From NCBI GenBank assembly GCA_013396755.1, contig VWZF01003567.1, positions 17,963 to 81,962 of the forward strand: a stretch of DNA of 64,000 nucleotides, given 5' to 3'. The notes beneath the pieces were generated by a model that did no database searches, was not told where the DNA came from, and saw only the letters and a list, made by a program, of their open reading frames with translations. Every line of letters starts with the position of its first letter. Within the stretch, counting starts at the first letter, position 1. The stretch is from Sclerurus mexicanus (Eukaryota; Chordata; Aves; Passeriformes; Furnariidae). This document shows, piece by piece, positions 10,204 to 22,043 of this stretch. The translations under genes were made by a program, and so were the position numbers.

Positions 10204-13200
10204 TTGTTCCCCCTCCTACTTAGTCAGCTATTTTTATTTTTTCGGTGGATTTTCTCCTTTTCGGAGTCCCTCTGTACCCTGCAGTGTCAGGGAAATGTGT
10301 TAAGAAAGCTCTGCCACCCAGGGAAGTGCATGGTCTTAAAATTTATGCACAGGGAGGGAAAAATATAGGGATATTTGGAGCCTTTAGACAGCTGTTGGAG
10401 TTTGAAGAAGAGTTGGAGAGTCTCGACTGTCTGACAGTTGTATGTCGAGCCAGGGATGGAGACTCCTTCCACTTCAAGCCTGTAGCACAGGCGTTCCCTG
10501 CAGCACAAGCAATATCCCCTGACACTTCGGGGATAGTAATGGGTTGGAGTTTCTCATGAGCTCCCAAGTGAAGTCTGGTGGTGGTTATTTCAGTCATAAC
10601 CTCATCTTGCATTCTCACATTTGGTAGGAACGCCGACATCACACTGCTGCCACTTTGCCTCGCGACCGACGGTGTCGGAATGATCAGTCCCCGGGAAGGG
10701 AGGTGTTGGATGCGTGCATTTCCATCCTGTCTTCAGCAAATTATAGTAGGTTTTAAAGTTACTGAGATTCCTACGGGATCAGAGAAGGTTTCCACCTCCC
10801 CCAGAACCTCTTGTGTAACGCTGGGGACCAAACTTGGCCACTTGGGTTGGAAGGTGGTGTCAGCCTAAGGCTCCTGCAAGTCCATATGCTAAAATACCCT
10901 TTGTTCGTGCTTCCTCCCATGCAGGTAGCCTCACTCTGACAGAAAACAGTCCCTCAAAGAATCCTTTGCTAATTTTAGAAATTCAAGGGTGACTTGCCCC
11001 ATTTATTGCAGGTGTAAGGAGCGAAGAAGCCTTTCTGCACCAAACCCTTTTTTCTCTGTTTGTGCCAGTGCAAGTGAGAAAGAGCCTGGCTTTAACAGAA
11101 CGGATAAAAATAAACCCAGCCATGGACAAAGTCAATTATGTTCTCCATTGCCTAGGGATGGGCAGCCTAATTTGCAGCTGACAGTGATTTGATTGACTGA
11201 ACCATCCTTTTCCTGATGCAACATTTGAAGTAATTTTTATTGTAAACCAACCATTACCATGCAGGACTCTCAGTACCATCAGTGTCACCATGACAAATTC
11301 CCACATCAGTGTTAGTGTTGCTGCTAGGGTTTTTCCTCCCATCCTTCAGTGCCTGACATGTTCTGGGAAGTGCTGGACATGGAACATCGTGGCCCTGTCC
11401 TCAGCACGAGCCCTGGGCAGAGCAGTTAATGGGTCGTGTGAGAGGGACGGTGCCAAATGCATCGGCACCAGCACTGGGGGACATGTTTCCAATCTCTTTG
11501 CTGTCATTTTGGCAGCGCTGCTAAATTTAGTCCTCTAGTTCCGAATATACAGACAGCACATTAGGCTGGGAATTTAGCAGTGCACATCTTCTCCATTTCA
11601 TCTGGAATTGTCTCTGATTTTGCTCCTTTGTGTGGTTTATAGGTCATCAAATGATTTCCCCCTCCCTGAGGATATTGTACTAGTTTGTGTCCGACATCTG
11701 TGCCGTGGTGTAGCATCCTTATGTTCCCTGAATGGACACGGAGGCACAGCTTCTGCCCAGCATTGTTGGACAGAACATCACTTCATTAGAACCAGCTGGA
11801 ATTTATTTTCACCAGAACTTCAGCAATTTTTCCCTCAAGCAGCCCGATCCCTGATTTTTCAGAGTTGTTGGAATTTATTTCTCTGCACTAAACTTCTCAC
11901 TGGGTCATGTAAGCCGTGGGGTGCAGAGATACGAGGAAATTTGGAGACAGTGACCTGAGAGGATACATGGAGATTGAAGATCTGTTGTTCCTGCAGAGGT
12001 GATGGGCCCTACGTTCCCTTTCCCAGGTTCATGAGAGCACAGTGTAGAACCAAGAGGTTCCATCTACACGTTTCCCCCTATTTCTGCTTAGCTGTGAAAT
12101 CTGCGATTCCTTTCTTTCTGTTGTAACATCCAGTAAAGACTGATTAAAAAATGATAGACAGACACCTCTATTGCTAACAGGAAGACTAAAAGCCTGTAAT
12201 TTTCATAAGGCAGGTCACCAGGACATTGCTCTAATATTGCAGAGTTCTATCAACACTTCAACTCCTGCCAAAGTCCTGAGTTAAAGGAGGGTTATTAAGG
12301 CTGTAACATCAAGCACAGAGACATGAGACAGCCCAGGGTTGTGGGAACCGGTGCACCTCAACTTCTGCTCCTTCCAGTCATCATCTTCATCTTCACAGCC
12401 ACATGGATGTAAAGGTGACTGTACTGGAGAGCTATGAGAAGCAAACTGTGTATTTTCCACTCACATGCTTTGTGCCTCAGAATTTAGATTGACTACATGT
12501 TTGTATCGACCGAACATATATATACACATTGATTTTATTAGGCCAAAAAATCAAGGGGAAGATGAAGAAACATATTTAATCATTTGAGTAGAATTTGAAT
12601 GTGGTTATTTCAGCAGCAAATCTAAGCATCAGTTCAGTGAAGTTGGTTTAAATGGGGCTATATTAAGAAAACAAATAGTTTTATTAGTTCTTATATAAAT
12701 AAGCCCTCCTTCCACCCTGTCTATGGCTTGATTCTAGCATCCCAATTTAGAACACACAGGTTTGGCTCAGTGTCCTTCCCCAAATGGTGAATGGGGTGGA
12801 AGCCTTCTGGAGTCAGTGGGGCAGGGGGATGTCCTGCCACTGATGGGACACCACACCTGGTGGTCCAGGCTCTTGCAGTGCATCAGCAGGGACTCACGTG
12901 TGGCTCCTGAGCTTAGTTTTGGGCTGGGATGTGGCAAAATAACTGCTGGAGAGATGTAGGATCTGCACTGTGTGTTGAGAAGAGCTCATGGTGGGGTTGG
13001 CAGAGGTCGGGGTGGATGGCTGCATGATCCCATGGCAAGGGCAGAGGGGCTGAGCCATGTGGTGGGGCCACGGCAGCCCCCAGTGCTCCTGGGGTCTCTG
13101 CAGGGATCTGGGGCGAGAACAGTGCCCTCATCGCATGGGAAGTGCTGAGAACAATCCTCACAGCCCCGTTTCAGGAACAACCCTGTGAAAGGAAACAGAT

Positions 13201-13433
13201 TGCCTCAGGCAAGACGTTTAGAGGGTCTTACACTTCTCTTTATGCTTTTAAAGTACCTGTTCTTGCTCTCAGTGAAATGCTGCCTTGGACGGGGACATGC
13301 TGTGTGTTGGGCACACCTGCCGTGTGCTGCTCTGAGCTGGGAGAGCTTGTTTAGGTCATTCCCAGACACAGAAATCCAAAAAAACCCCAGGAAAATCTTC
13401 TTGCATCCCCATATTACTGCATACCTTCTTGGT

Positions 13434-13590
13434 ATCAGAGAATAACGGAATGGGTTGGGTTGGAAGGGACCTTAAAGATCATCTCATTCCACCCCTTGCC
13501 ATGGGCAGGGACACCTCACACCAGCCCAGGTTGCTCCAAGCCCCGTCCAACCTGGCCTTGGACACTTCCAGGGATGGGACAGCCACAGCT
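13434..13590 (-). mobile_element. CR1 LINE fragment, extreme 3' end
   Basis: Starts with 'gggttgggttggaagggacc', runs through 'ccttgccatgggcagggac' and 'ccaagccccgtccaacctgg', and stops after 'cttccagggatgggacagcc'. Only about 155 bp remain. Low divergence from the copies at 28492 and 5385 suggests a comparatively young CR1 subfamily. Confidence 0.95.
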
Positions 13591-16500
13591 ATGCACCAAT
13601 AATTTCATGTAACTGTTTACAGCAGATAAATACATTTCTATCAAATGTAGATTCTGGTCAAAGGTTGCTAAAATTGAGGCTAAAAATTGAGGTTTCTAAA
13701 CTCCTGTTCAAACCCACAGGGTTTGGAGTTACTGAGCACGTTTCTCAGGGATTTCAATAGGCCTGGTCCTCCCACCTCTTCAAAAGAAGCTTTAAGACTA
13801 TTCATCTTGAAGCACTCTATGTTTAGACACTTATCTTTAAAAGTTTAATTTTATTTTTAATGTATTCCCTCTATCTGAAACTCAGAAGAAGGTTTGCTAG
13901 AAAAATAATGTCAATTTATCTTTCCCCCCACCTTTTTCCATGTTAGTTGCTCATACATATCTCTTATTCTTTTGCAAGTTCTCTGAGTCATGGATCATAA
14001 CACAACAGCCTCTGTCATGCTCAGCCTTCCCACCCAGCACAGGCCACAGGGCAGGACAAAAGAATTTTTCAATTAAATTATATTTTCAATTAAATTTCCC
14101 ATTCAAACCCTAATTTTAAGAAGCCAGACAGTTCAGACAGCAGGCACAAGTCTGGTGGCAGCAGAGAAGTTCCTTCAAATGATCACCCATTCTAGTTCAG
14201 TCCTTTGCTATTTGATAAACCAAATGTTGATTTTGAAGTACAAGAACTAATTTCACAAGGCTGTTTTTTAGAATAATCCTCAAGAATTTTGATCTAATTT
14301 TAATTGGTGCAATAAGTGGTCAATAATTATTATTACATGATCAGTTTTCCTCAAAGCCTGTCTTCTGTATAGATTTTATTATATCTATATAGCTTAAAAC
14401 AGTTTTCTGAAAGGGGAAAATAACATTATAATTCATTTTAGGGATTATAAAAGGAGTAATTTACTCAAAACTGGTCTTTAATATAGCTAATAGCTCTTGG
14501 CTTCACCTCAAGATGGTGAACAAGCCCATCATTAACTGTGGCTAATGAAAAATTAATTAAACTTTTTATAATCTAATACCAGGTGACAAATCATTTTAAA
14601 TCATCGTCTTGGTTACTCATGTCACTAAAGCCCTTAAATGAGTTTTAAAGTTCATATGTATGTATAAAACGGAACTGTAAGCAAGTCTAGAATGAACTAT
14701 GCTGGTTGTCAATAGTTATTTTTTCAGTGGCTTTTAAAATTTCTTCTCAACATTCTCAGAATTCTCACTAATGTATGACCCTGCATGTAATTTTTGGAAG
14801 ATTTAATGAATTCTGGCATCTGCACCAGGATTAAGCACATCAACCTGGAGGGCAATTACCAAAAGCTGAGAAGATTTAAAAGAAGGAGGGGAGAATTACT
14901 ACAAAGTCTAGCAGGAAATAAAAAAACCTATTTCACTGTGTATTAAACTCTTCCAGGATGCCAATATGAACAGGAAACTGATTTTTCTTTCTGTTTTGGG
15001 TTTGCATAAGTAACTCAAGGAAGAAACAGCAGCAGGATCAATACATTCTGTCTGAAAACCAGTTTAAAGGGAGCCGTATGTCTTAGATGTGCTGGATTAA
15101 TGGGAGAAAAGGCTGAGTACTCATCGAGCCTTTCACAAGACGGGTCAGGAGCCATTGGGTAAATCCAATGGATATTTCAAAGGTACAGGATTAGCTCACA
15201 AACCCCCAGATACTGTCCACATGTGTCTAATAGTCATAACTTGTGAGGCGATGTGTCGTCGGGGTTGGTACAACCCTAACACTCCTTCTTAGGAGCTAAA
15301 TGTTCCTTATGTAGGGCCCTCCAGGTGAGCTTTGTGAGGAGCAGACGCCAAGGATGCTTCTGTTTGCAGCATGGAGAGGGGCAGGTGGGGAGGAGGGACC
15401 AGGGCAGGGCTGTGGGCAGGTCACAGCAGCCAGCAGCTGCTGCTGGAGGTGACCTCCTGCCCAGGATCCAGGCCCTGTCCATCAGCTCACCCAGCTCCTC
15501 TTTGGAGGTCTGCTCAAGCTGCACACATGAAACGTTTTGTCCTGATGAGAAGAGAGGATTTGCTTTGAAGTGACTCCTGTTCTGTGCGTGATGTGCTCGC
15601 TGGCCTTTATTCAGGAGCCCTTTCAGTGCTGCCCAGCCTATACCTGCTGCTCCTCTGGGGTCACAGGACTTGACCTCTATCCCTGTGGCTCCTTTGTTTT
15701 CTTTTCCTTCCCCTCCGATCAGACTGGGACGTGCTCACTGCGTGTTCCTTTCAGGGCTGAGCTTCCAGCTCCACTCACACTGCCTGGCTCACCTTGTGAT
15801 CCCTGACTCTGCATCCCTTATGGATCTATATATACCCCTCATAAAGACGTAGTTCAGCAGCAGATCCACGTCCTGTGCAAGTGCCTTGTGTCCCATTTGG
15901 GCTGTAGCTGTGCTTGGAGACAAATGCCATTCTCAGTGAGCTTACTAAAGACCTAAAAGTTACTGATGTGCTTATACTTCGTGTAACCCAACACAGACCT
16001 ATTTCCTGCCTATCCCTGTTGCTTGAAAAAGCCCAAATTGATTTATTTTCAAACGCAGGCATCAGTTTGCCAAGTGCAAGAATACGTAATGCAGCAATTA
16101 TGGGCATTCCCCAAAAGCTGCTTTTATGTATTTATGAAGAAAGCTCCCATGGGTACCACTTCATATAAAATATTTGACTTGGAAATGCTTTTATTTTTCT
16201 AAGTTCTTTTCAGTTTTCCATCTTAAAGCTGATGTAATATTTTTCATACCATGCAATATTTCTTTGAAAGGCCACATCCTGTAGCCAGCATTGCCACGGA
16301 AAACATTTAGGCAGTGAGCAAACCTTGGTGGAGACATGCATAGCTCCTCAAGAAAAGCTATTTTATGAAAGAGATCACAGCATCACATCTATTTTTTTTT
16401 CTCCAAAGACCACATTTAAACTGATTTTTTTTTTTTATTATCTGTAATTCAGACATACCCTAAAATGTAATTAATTCCAATCACACCGTTTCTGTGATTC

Positions 16501-17631
16501 AAATGATGGATAACAAATGGGTTATGCATATCCCTAATATAACAGCATTACATCAAACACTCAGTTTATTGCATTACAGATGATACCAAGTAATGGTAGT
16601 CATTCACATGAATAGTTCTCAAGTCTGATTGAATTTGATTCCTTATTAAAGAGAGTTCCACGATGCAGAATATCATCCCAGCAATATAATACAGAAACTG
16701 CTTTCAGCGTGTGAAATGTGCAATTATAATAAGCAAATATTTAACTCATACTATGCTCTTGGGATCACAATGTCAATAAGAGACTTAAAAAAATAAATTG
16801 TTTCATCAGGCAGAAGCACCTCAGGAGGGTCCATAGCTGAGGTGGTCTGCCAGGGCTCCCCAGTGGGCTGAGACAACTTTAGGAGGAGGCTGATGCTGAG
16901 ATCTTCTCTACCATCAAAATACTGAACATCAAATTAATAATCATCCAGTTATGACAGCAGTAAATGACAATGACATTCAGTTGAAGGGAATGGCAGAGGA
17001 AAATAGGAGTGTAATGCATGTGTGTGGAGCTGCCTGCTTGCACACAAACACAGGGTGAACTTCTCCAGGGGTGCCCAGGGGCTCTCACCAGCAGAGATTT
17101 ACTTCGGGGGTACAGAAAACAGACTGTCACTGTGCTCATCCTGGCACAGCAGGTGTAACTGTGAGGAGAACTAAAAAAATATTCATTGTGACCCCCTCCC
17201 ACCCTTTAATATTCCTTCAAGTGCTTGGGACAATCTAGTCCTGAGGATGCCCCTGATAAGAAATTAAAATAAAAATGGAATTTCTCTCCCTTCAGAGCCT
17301 TCTGCCTTTCACACCGAGCTGGAGCCGCTCGTTGCTTTCGTGCTGACTGGTGCCATTATTCATGAGCATTTTCAGCAGGAGACAGATGTATGAACTCTCA
17401 TTTTCTATGGAAGATTTCTTATGGAGCCAGCATTACGAGGCAATGATTAGATAAGATGACACCATGGGAAATTCAAGATGGAAAAAAAGCCGGAGCGGGC
17501 GTGCTGCAGAGCGGGAACACTCGCAGTCCTTAGTGAAGGGCCTTCATCTAGGGCATTCACAGGAACTCTTTTAAAGGCACCAGCTCCCTAATGAATCTTA
17601 ATAATTGGGATTTGACAATACCTAGCAGCAG
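13591..17631. other. Unannotated non-coding stretch
   Basis: AT-rich, especially 13800-15000, with a near-perfect 15-bp repeat TTTTCAATTAAATTA at 14066-14080 and 14083-14097 and T-tracts near 16390 and 16427. The less AT-biased 17290-17470 looks like non-repetitive sequence that might be conserved (see findings). No gene recognised. Confidence 0.5.
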
Positions 17632-17677
17632 AAACTGCCTGGATGTTATATATATATATATAACATCCAGGCAGTTT
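17632..17677. repeat. Perfect 46-bp palindrome with (TA)8 centre
   Basis: The arms AAACTGCCTGGATGT and ACATCCAGGCAGTTT flank sixteen bases of alternating TA. The whole 46 bp equals its own reverse complement. As DNA it could extrude a cruciform; if transcribed it would form an uninterrupted stem from either strand. The flanks are not palindromic. Origin is unknown. It could be a small fold-back duplication seeded at a TA microsatellite. Confidence 0.97.
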
Positions 17678-20600
17678 TATATATAATAATAGTGCAGTCA
17701 TTTTCTGCCAGCCCTTTGGTTTGCAGCAGAGCACATGTGCTTGCATTGCTTGGTGTAAAACAGAGATATTTGTATTTATTGAAATTATATACCTCTGTGT
17801 TATGTATCTCTGCATTTTTCAGTTTCGTTGCTTTTTCGAGGCAGGGCTGCAGGGATTTCCATGGACTAACACCAGGGGAAATTTAGGATGAACCAGAGCC
17901 AGTGCCAGCTAAAAGCAGGGCTGAGAATTCATCTGCTTCAATTCCAGTGCTCTTTTATGGAAATCAGCTCTCTAATCAGGAATCATTTGTCGTCACTTTG
18001 TAAGAGTTGGTGTGTCAGGATAAATTGAGTGATTAATTGCAAATACACCAGTGAGATCTTGGAATATGGATGTGATGTATATGTATGCATGTGAAGTGAT
18101 TGGAGGAATGGCATGTACAGACAATGTGAGGTGCAGCAGTGAGGAAATACTGAATATGAAAGGGGAGAACAGAGGAACTGAAATGTAAAAGGTGAGTTTA
18201 AAGAAAAGGCGACCATTATACACAGGAAGGGGGAAAGCGGAGATCAGAATTGAATGCTGGAAATTCCACGTGCTTTCAAACACATTAGGTACAGAAAGCT
18301 GCCATAAGTTCCATTTCTTTGCATTATATGAAACATGAAAAATTGTGGGCTTTGCACTCCTAACTCGTGGTATTTAACATAAGCTCCAACAACAGTGTGC
18401 AGTGGGCAATGGCAGGGGAAGGACTATTGGGAAGGATGCTCCAGAGGGGCTTCAGATGCTGTTCAAGGGGTCTTCCCTCTGGGGAGCTTAGATCCTCAAA
18501 TTCTGCATATTAATTTGGATTCATTTAATGGTTTCAAATGGATTATGATGAAATTAAACAGAAGGAATTTATGAAAATTGTGTGGCACAAGTAATGAAAA
18601 TATTGTTTTTTTCAGCAGAGCCTTGGGGAAAAATCACTGCTGGATCTTGTGCAGCTCTCCCAGCAACTTTGATGGGGATGTAAGCTTAAAAAAGCACTGA
18701 ATCAGGCTGTCAAATAACCTGAGCAGCAATGTATATATATGTGAGGTGTTACATAAAAGAGGATTTTTAATATATTATAAAAACTGGTAACATGATGACA
18801 AGAAATCTCTTAATTAGCATGTCTGCCATACATCTTTTTGAACAGTCACCTTAAGAAGAACCGAAGACAGCATTAACAACAATGTGATACAAAATAATTA
18901 GCTTGTTTTCAGGGCTTAAATAGTCATTACTTTCTTGTGAAGTCCCTAATTAAGCTAATCCTAGTTTATAATACATTAGCAACAACTATTTATGTAGAAG
19001 CTACTTCTTAGAGGATAAAAATAACTTCAAGTTTTCAAACCCTCAAAATGATATGCAAAATTGTAGAGCTTGGGACAGGAACAATACAGACTAAAAAAAT
19101 TATGTAAGTGCTTGATTTATTCCTTTCTGCCCACATGAAATTTGTTCACCCGAAGGCTGCAGATACAACTGTTTAAAGGCTTTCATGAAACAATTTCCCC
19201 CTTTCTGCTCTGACAGCCTGTGCCAGCCTCTTGCCATGATTTTCTCAGGAGGTCCTGTTACAGCATTGCCCAATTATTTCCTAAAAAGTGTAAAGATTTT
19301 CTTCTTTTTTTTTTTTTTTATTTCCCTGACTCATGCTGTAATAGATGAAGGAGTGATTTCCAGTTTGATGTCTCACTTCAGTCAAAAGAAAAGACCCGAT
19401 AACATGAAGTTGGCACAAAACAGAGCACAAAGCCTGAGCTGTTGGACAAAATAGGCTTTGACTCTCGTCCACAAAAAATAAAAGATACTCTAAAAAGGTA
19501 GAAAAAGATCTGTTTTGGAAGAGGAAGCTCCTTATCTCACAGTTAACATTTTTTTCAAGGTGGACAGAATTGTTGCTTTCCTTGACTTTGCACCTCACTT
19601 GATAATCTACCTGTGGCCAGTTGGAGGCAATATTTAGGAATAAAGCCCTCAAGTCATGCAGAAATGAGCTCATGTTTATGCAAACTAATGAAATTAGCTG
19701 AGGTGGGAAAATACAGACTGGTATCGAATAAAAGGGACTCCATTCCTGGTCAAAAGGAATAATTTATGGGGGGGAAAAAAAAAAAAAGGGAAAAAAGAAT
19801 CTGAAAATTCAGCCGGTGAATCCTGCAAAGAGGTCGAAGTGAAGCAGGGAAGCCTGGGTCTCCCTGGCTCTTGGAAACAACAAGGAAGGAATTGCAGTTC
19901 CCATTTAAAGACAGGGCTGAACTTCTCACTTAAATAATTTGTAGGAGCTTTTGTCTCAGCTTAGGCTCAAAACCTGGGTGAGGTAACCACAGTGAGCAGG
20001 AAATTACCTGAGATCAACCCGATGTGTGCTGAGCCACAAACCACAGGGTTTCTCCGAGAGCTGCCTAGCCAGGCATCTGCTGAAACGGGGGGTTGTTTTA
20101 TCACATCATGGAATATTCTCTCTGTTCCCCCTGTTCTCCCCTGTACAGTATCAATAATTCATCTACTTTTTCTACATGGGCTGTTTAATATGTTGTAAGA
20201 GGCAAAATATACACAGTGTGTATAAGGGAAAGGGATTTCCTGCGAATGATATTTAACAGACCTGAAAAGGCCAGGAACATGGATAAGGCAAAGTGCAAGC
20301 ACATGTCTCACCCAGGTGTAATAAGCAATTCCTTTTCATGCCTATTTTTAATTTTTTTTTTCATGAGAGGTGCAAAAACCACTTCTATAAACAATTTTCT
20401 GGGGCAAATATCAGCGAGTCCCTGATTTTAACCCACACAAAATAGAGAACAAACAAGTTGCAATGCAACAAAGCACTGGAATAATGTGATACTGTGTTCA
20501 GAGCAGAGGAAACATTACAAACTCCCTCCGTTTTTTTGTGTGCTTTGCCTCTGAATGGTGAGTCAAAGCTCCTGGTTCCCTCTCGAAGCCAGACTTTGGT

Positions 20601-21892
20601 AGCACTGCCTAAGCCAGCACGTCCAAGCCTCCATTCTCATCCTGCTGAAGGCTGGGACAGGCCTTTTCAGTTCAGAAGTCCTTAATGCACACATATACGT
20701 GCTCAGACTTTTTTTTTTATGAGCGCATTTAAGTTAGAAATGATTAAGTGGAATTAAACATGGATGCCTTTTTAACGGAGCCTGTTCCCAGAAGACACCC
20801 ATTTTTTCCAGCCTTCACTCCAAAGACTCCTCTGGCAGCGTTAGATTTGAGTGCCAATGACAAGCTGTACACAGGAACCAGACATTTATGTCCCCATCAT
20901 CACTTATTAACTGTTGTTATTGTCGCTGACAATGCAGTGATAATAACAGGGATTCTTTCAACACCTGGCTCTAAGATGTAGGAGTTTATGACATTCAAAA
21001 GTGTCTCAACAGAAGTGACAAGTGAAGGCATGCTCAGAAGACTTTTATCCTGGGAAGCGTGCATGAAATTCATTCAACAGCTGACTGGGACCTTGGGGGG
21101 GGTCTTTGCTAACCCTGAGATTTTGCTGTAGATGTTGAAAAGCAATGGCATTTTCTTTTAATAAGGTATCAGCATCTCCACCTGTAAATCACTCCCCAGT
21201 GTCAGCGTGTTGCAGCTGATCCAGGAAAATGACTAATAGGGAATAATAGTTGTGCAATAAGCAGCATGAGGACAGCTGTGGCTGAGTGAAAAAAAGCAGG
21301 AAAAAGGGCTGTTGCTACTTTGTTGACTAATTCAAGTGATGACGTGAATATGCTGAGATGCTGATTTCCTTCAGCTTTTGTATGATTTGGGATTCTTCTA
21401 AGAGAGGTTTGGCTACTGAAAGGAGAATGCCTTCAGCTTCCAAGGTTTTTTTTTTTGGTGGGCAATGGGACGTGAACTTTTCGGGCGCCACCTCAGCTGC
21501 AGAACTGGATCCTGCCTCCTCATCCTTCTGGGGAGCAGACCCATATCCAAACACTGGTCCACCACAGACATCTACCAGCCAAAGCACAGAGGATCCCTCA
21601 CCCCATGCGGACCAAATTTCAATGGGATTTTCAGTGGGATTGCTGTGAGGACCTGAAAGTTATTGATGTAGGCTAAAGTTATCCTAATCCTTCCAGTAAA
21701 TCTACATCCATAGAACTTTAAAAGAAGGATTAATAAAACCACACTCCCCAACCTGTTGGAAGACCATCTTGAGATGGTTGGAAAGCCTGAGCAGCCTGAA
21801 GTTGTGTCTGTGCCATGGTGGGTTCCAAGGGACCTCAGCAAGACTTGGAATGCCAAGCCATGGCCAAAGGAGTAATTGTGTTGGGTGGTTTT
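17678..21892. other. Unannotated non-coding stretch
   Basis: No gene or recognised transposon. Simple tracts include a T-run (19305-19319) and a G8A13-type purine tract (19768-19796). Confidence 0.5.
19768..19796. repeat. Purine tract (G-run followed by A-run)
   Basis: A run of G passes directly into an A-run, then GGG and A again. Homopolymer-rich sequence, prone to length error. Confidence 0.8.
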
Positions 21893-22043
21893 CAACTCAG
21901 GCTTCAAGAAGCATTTGGATAATGCATTTGGATAATGCTCTCAGGCACGTGGTGGGATTTTTGGTGTGGTCCTGAGCAGGGCCAGGAGTTGGACTTGATG
22001 ATCCCTGTGTTTCCCTTCCAGCTAAGGATATTCCATGATTCTA
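21893..22043 (+). mobile_element. CR1 LINE fragment, 3' end, with 13-bp internal duplication
   Basis: Matches the other CR1 3'-end type in this window: 'gcttcaagaagcatttggat', 'gctctcaggcacgtggtggg', 'gagcagggccaggagttgga', 'cttgatgatccctgtg' and the terminal 'ccttccagctaaggatattc' plus CATGATTCT. A 13-bp unit GCATTTGGATAAT is present twice (21911-21936) where CR1 normally has one copy. Upstream sequence from about 21750 may be a more diverged continuation, but I cannot support it. Confidence 0.9.

Larger units (their letters stand above)
7300..13433. other. Unannotated non-coding stretch with small simple repeats
   Basis: No gene or recognised transposon. Minor landmarks are A/CAAA-rich sequence (8174-8195), an ATA/AAC trinucleotide patch (9596-9681), a 17-bp tandem duplication (10170-10203) and a small CpG cluster around 10660-10700. 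All open frames are short and show no domain. Confidence 0.5.
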
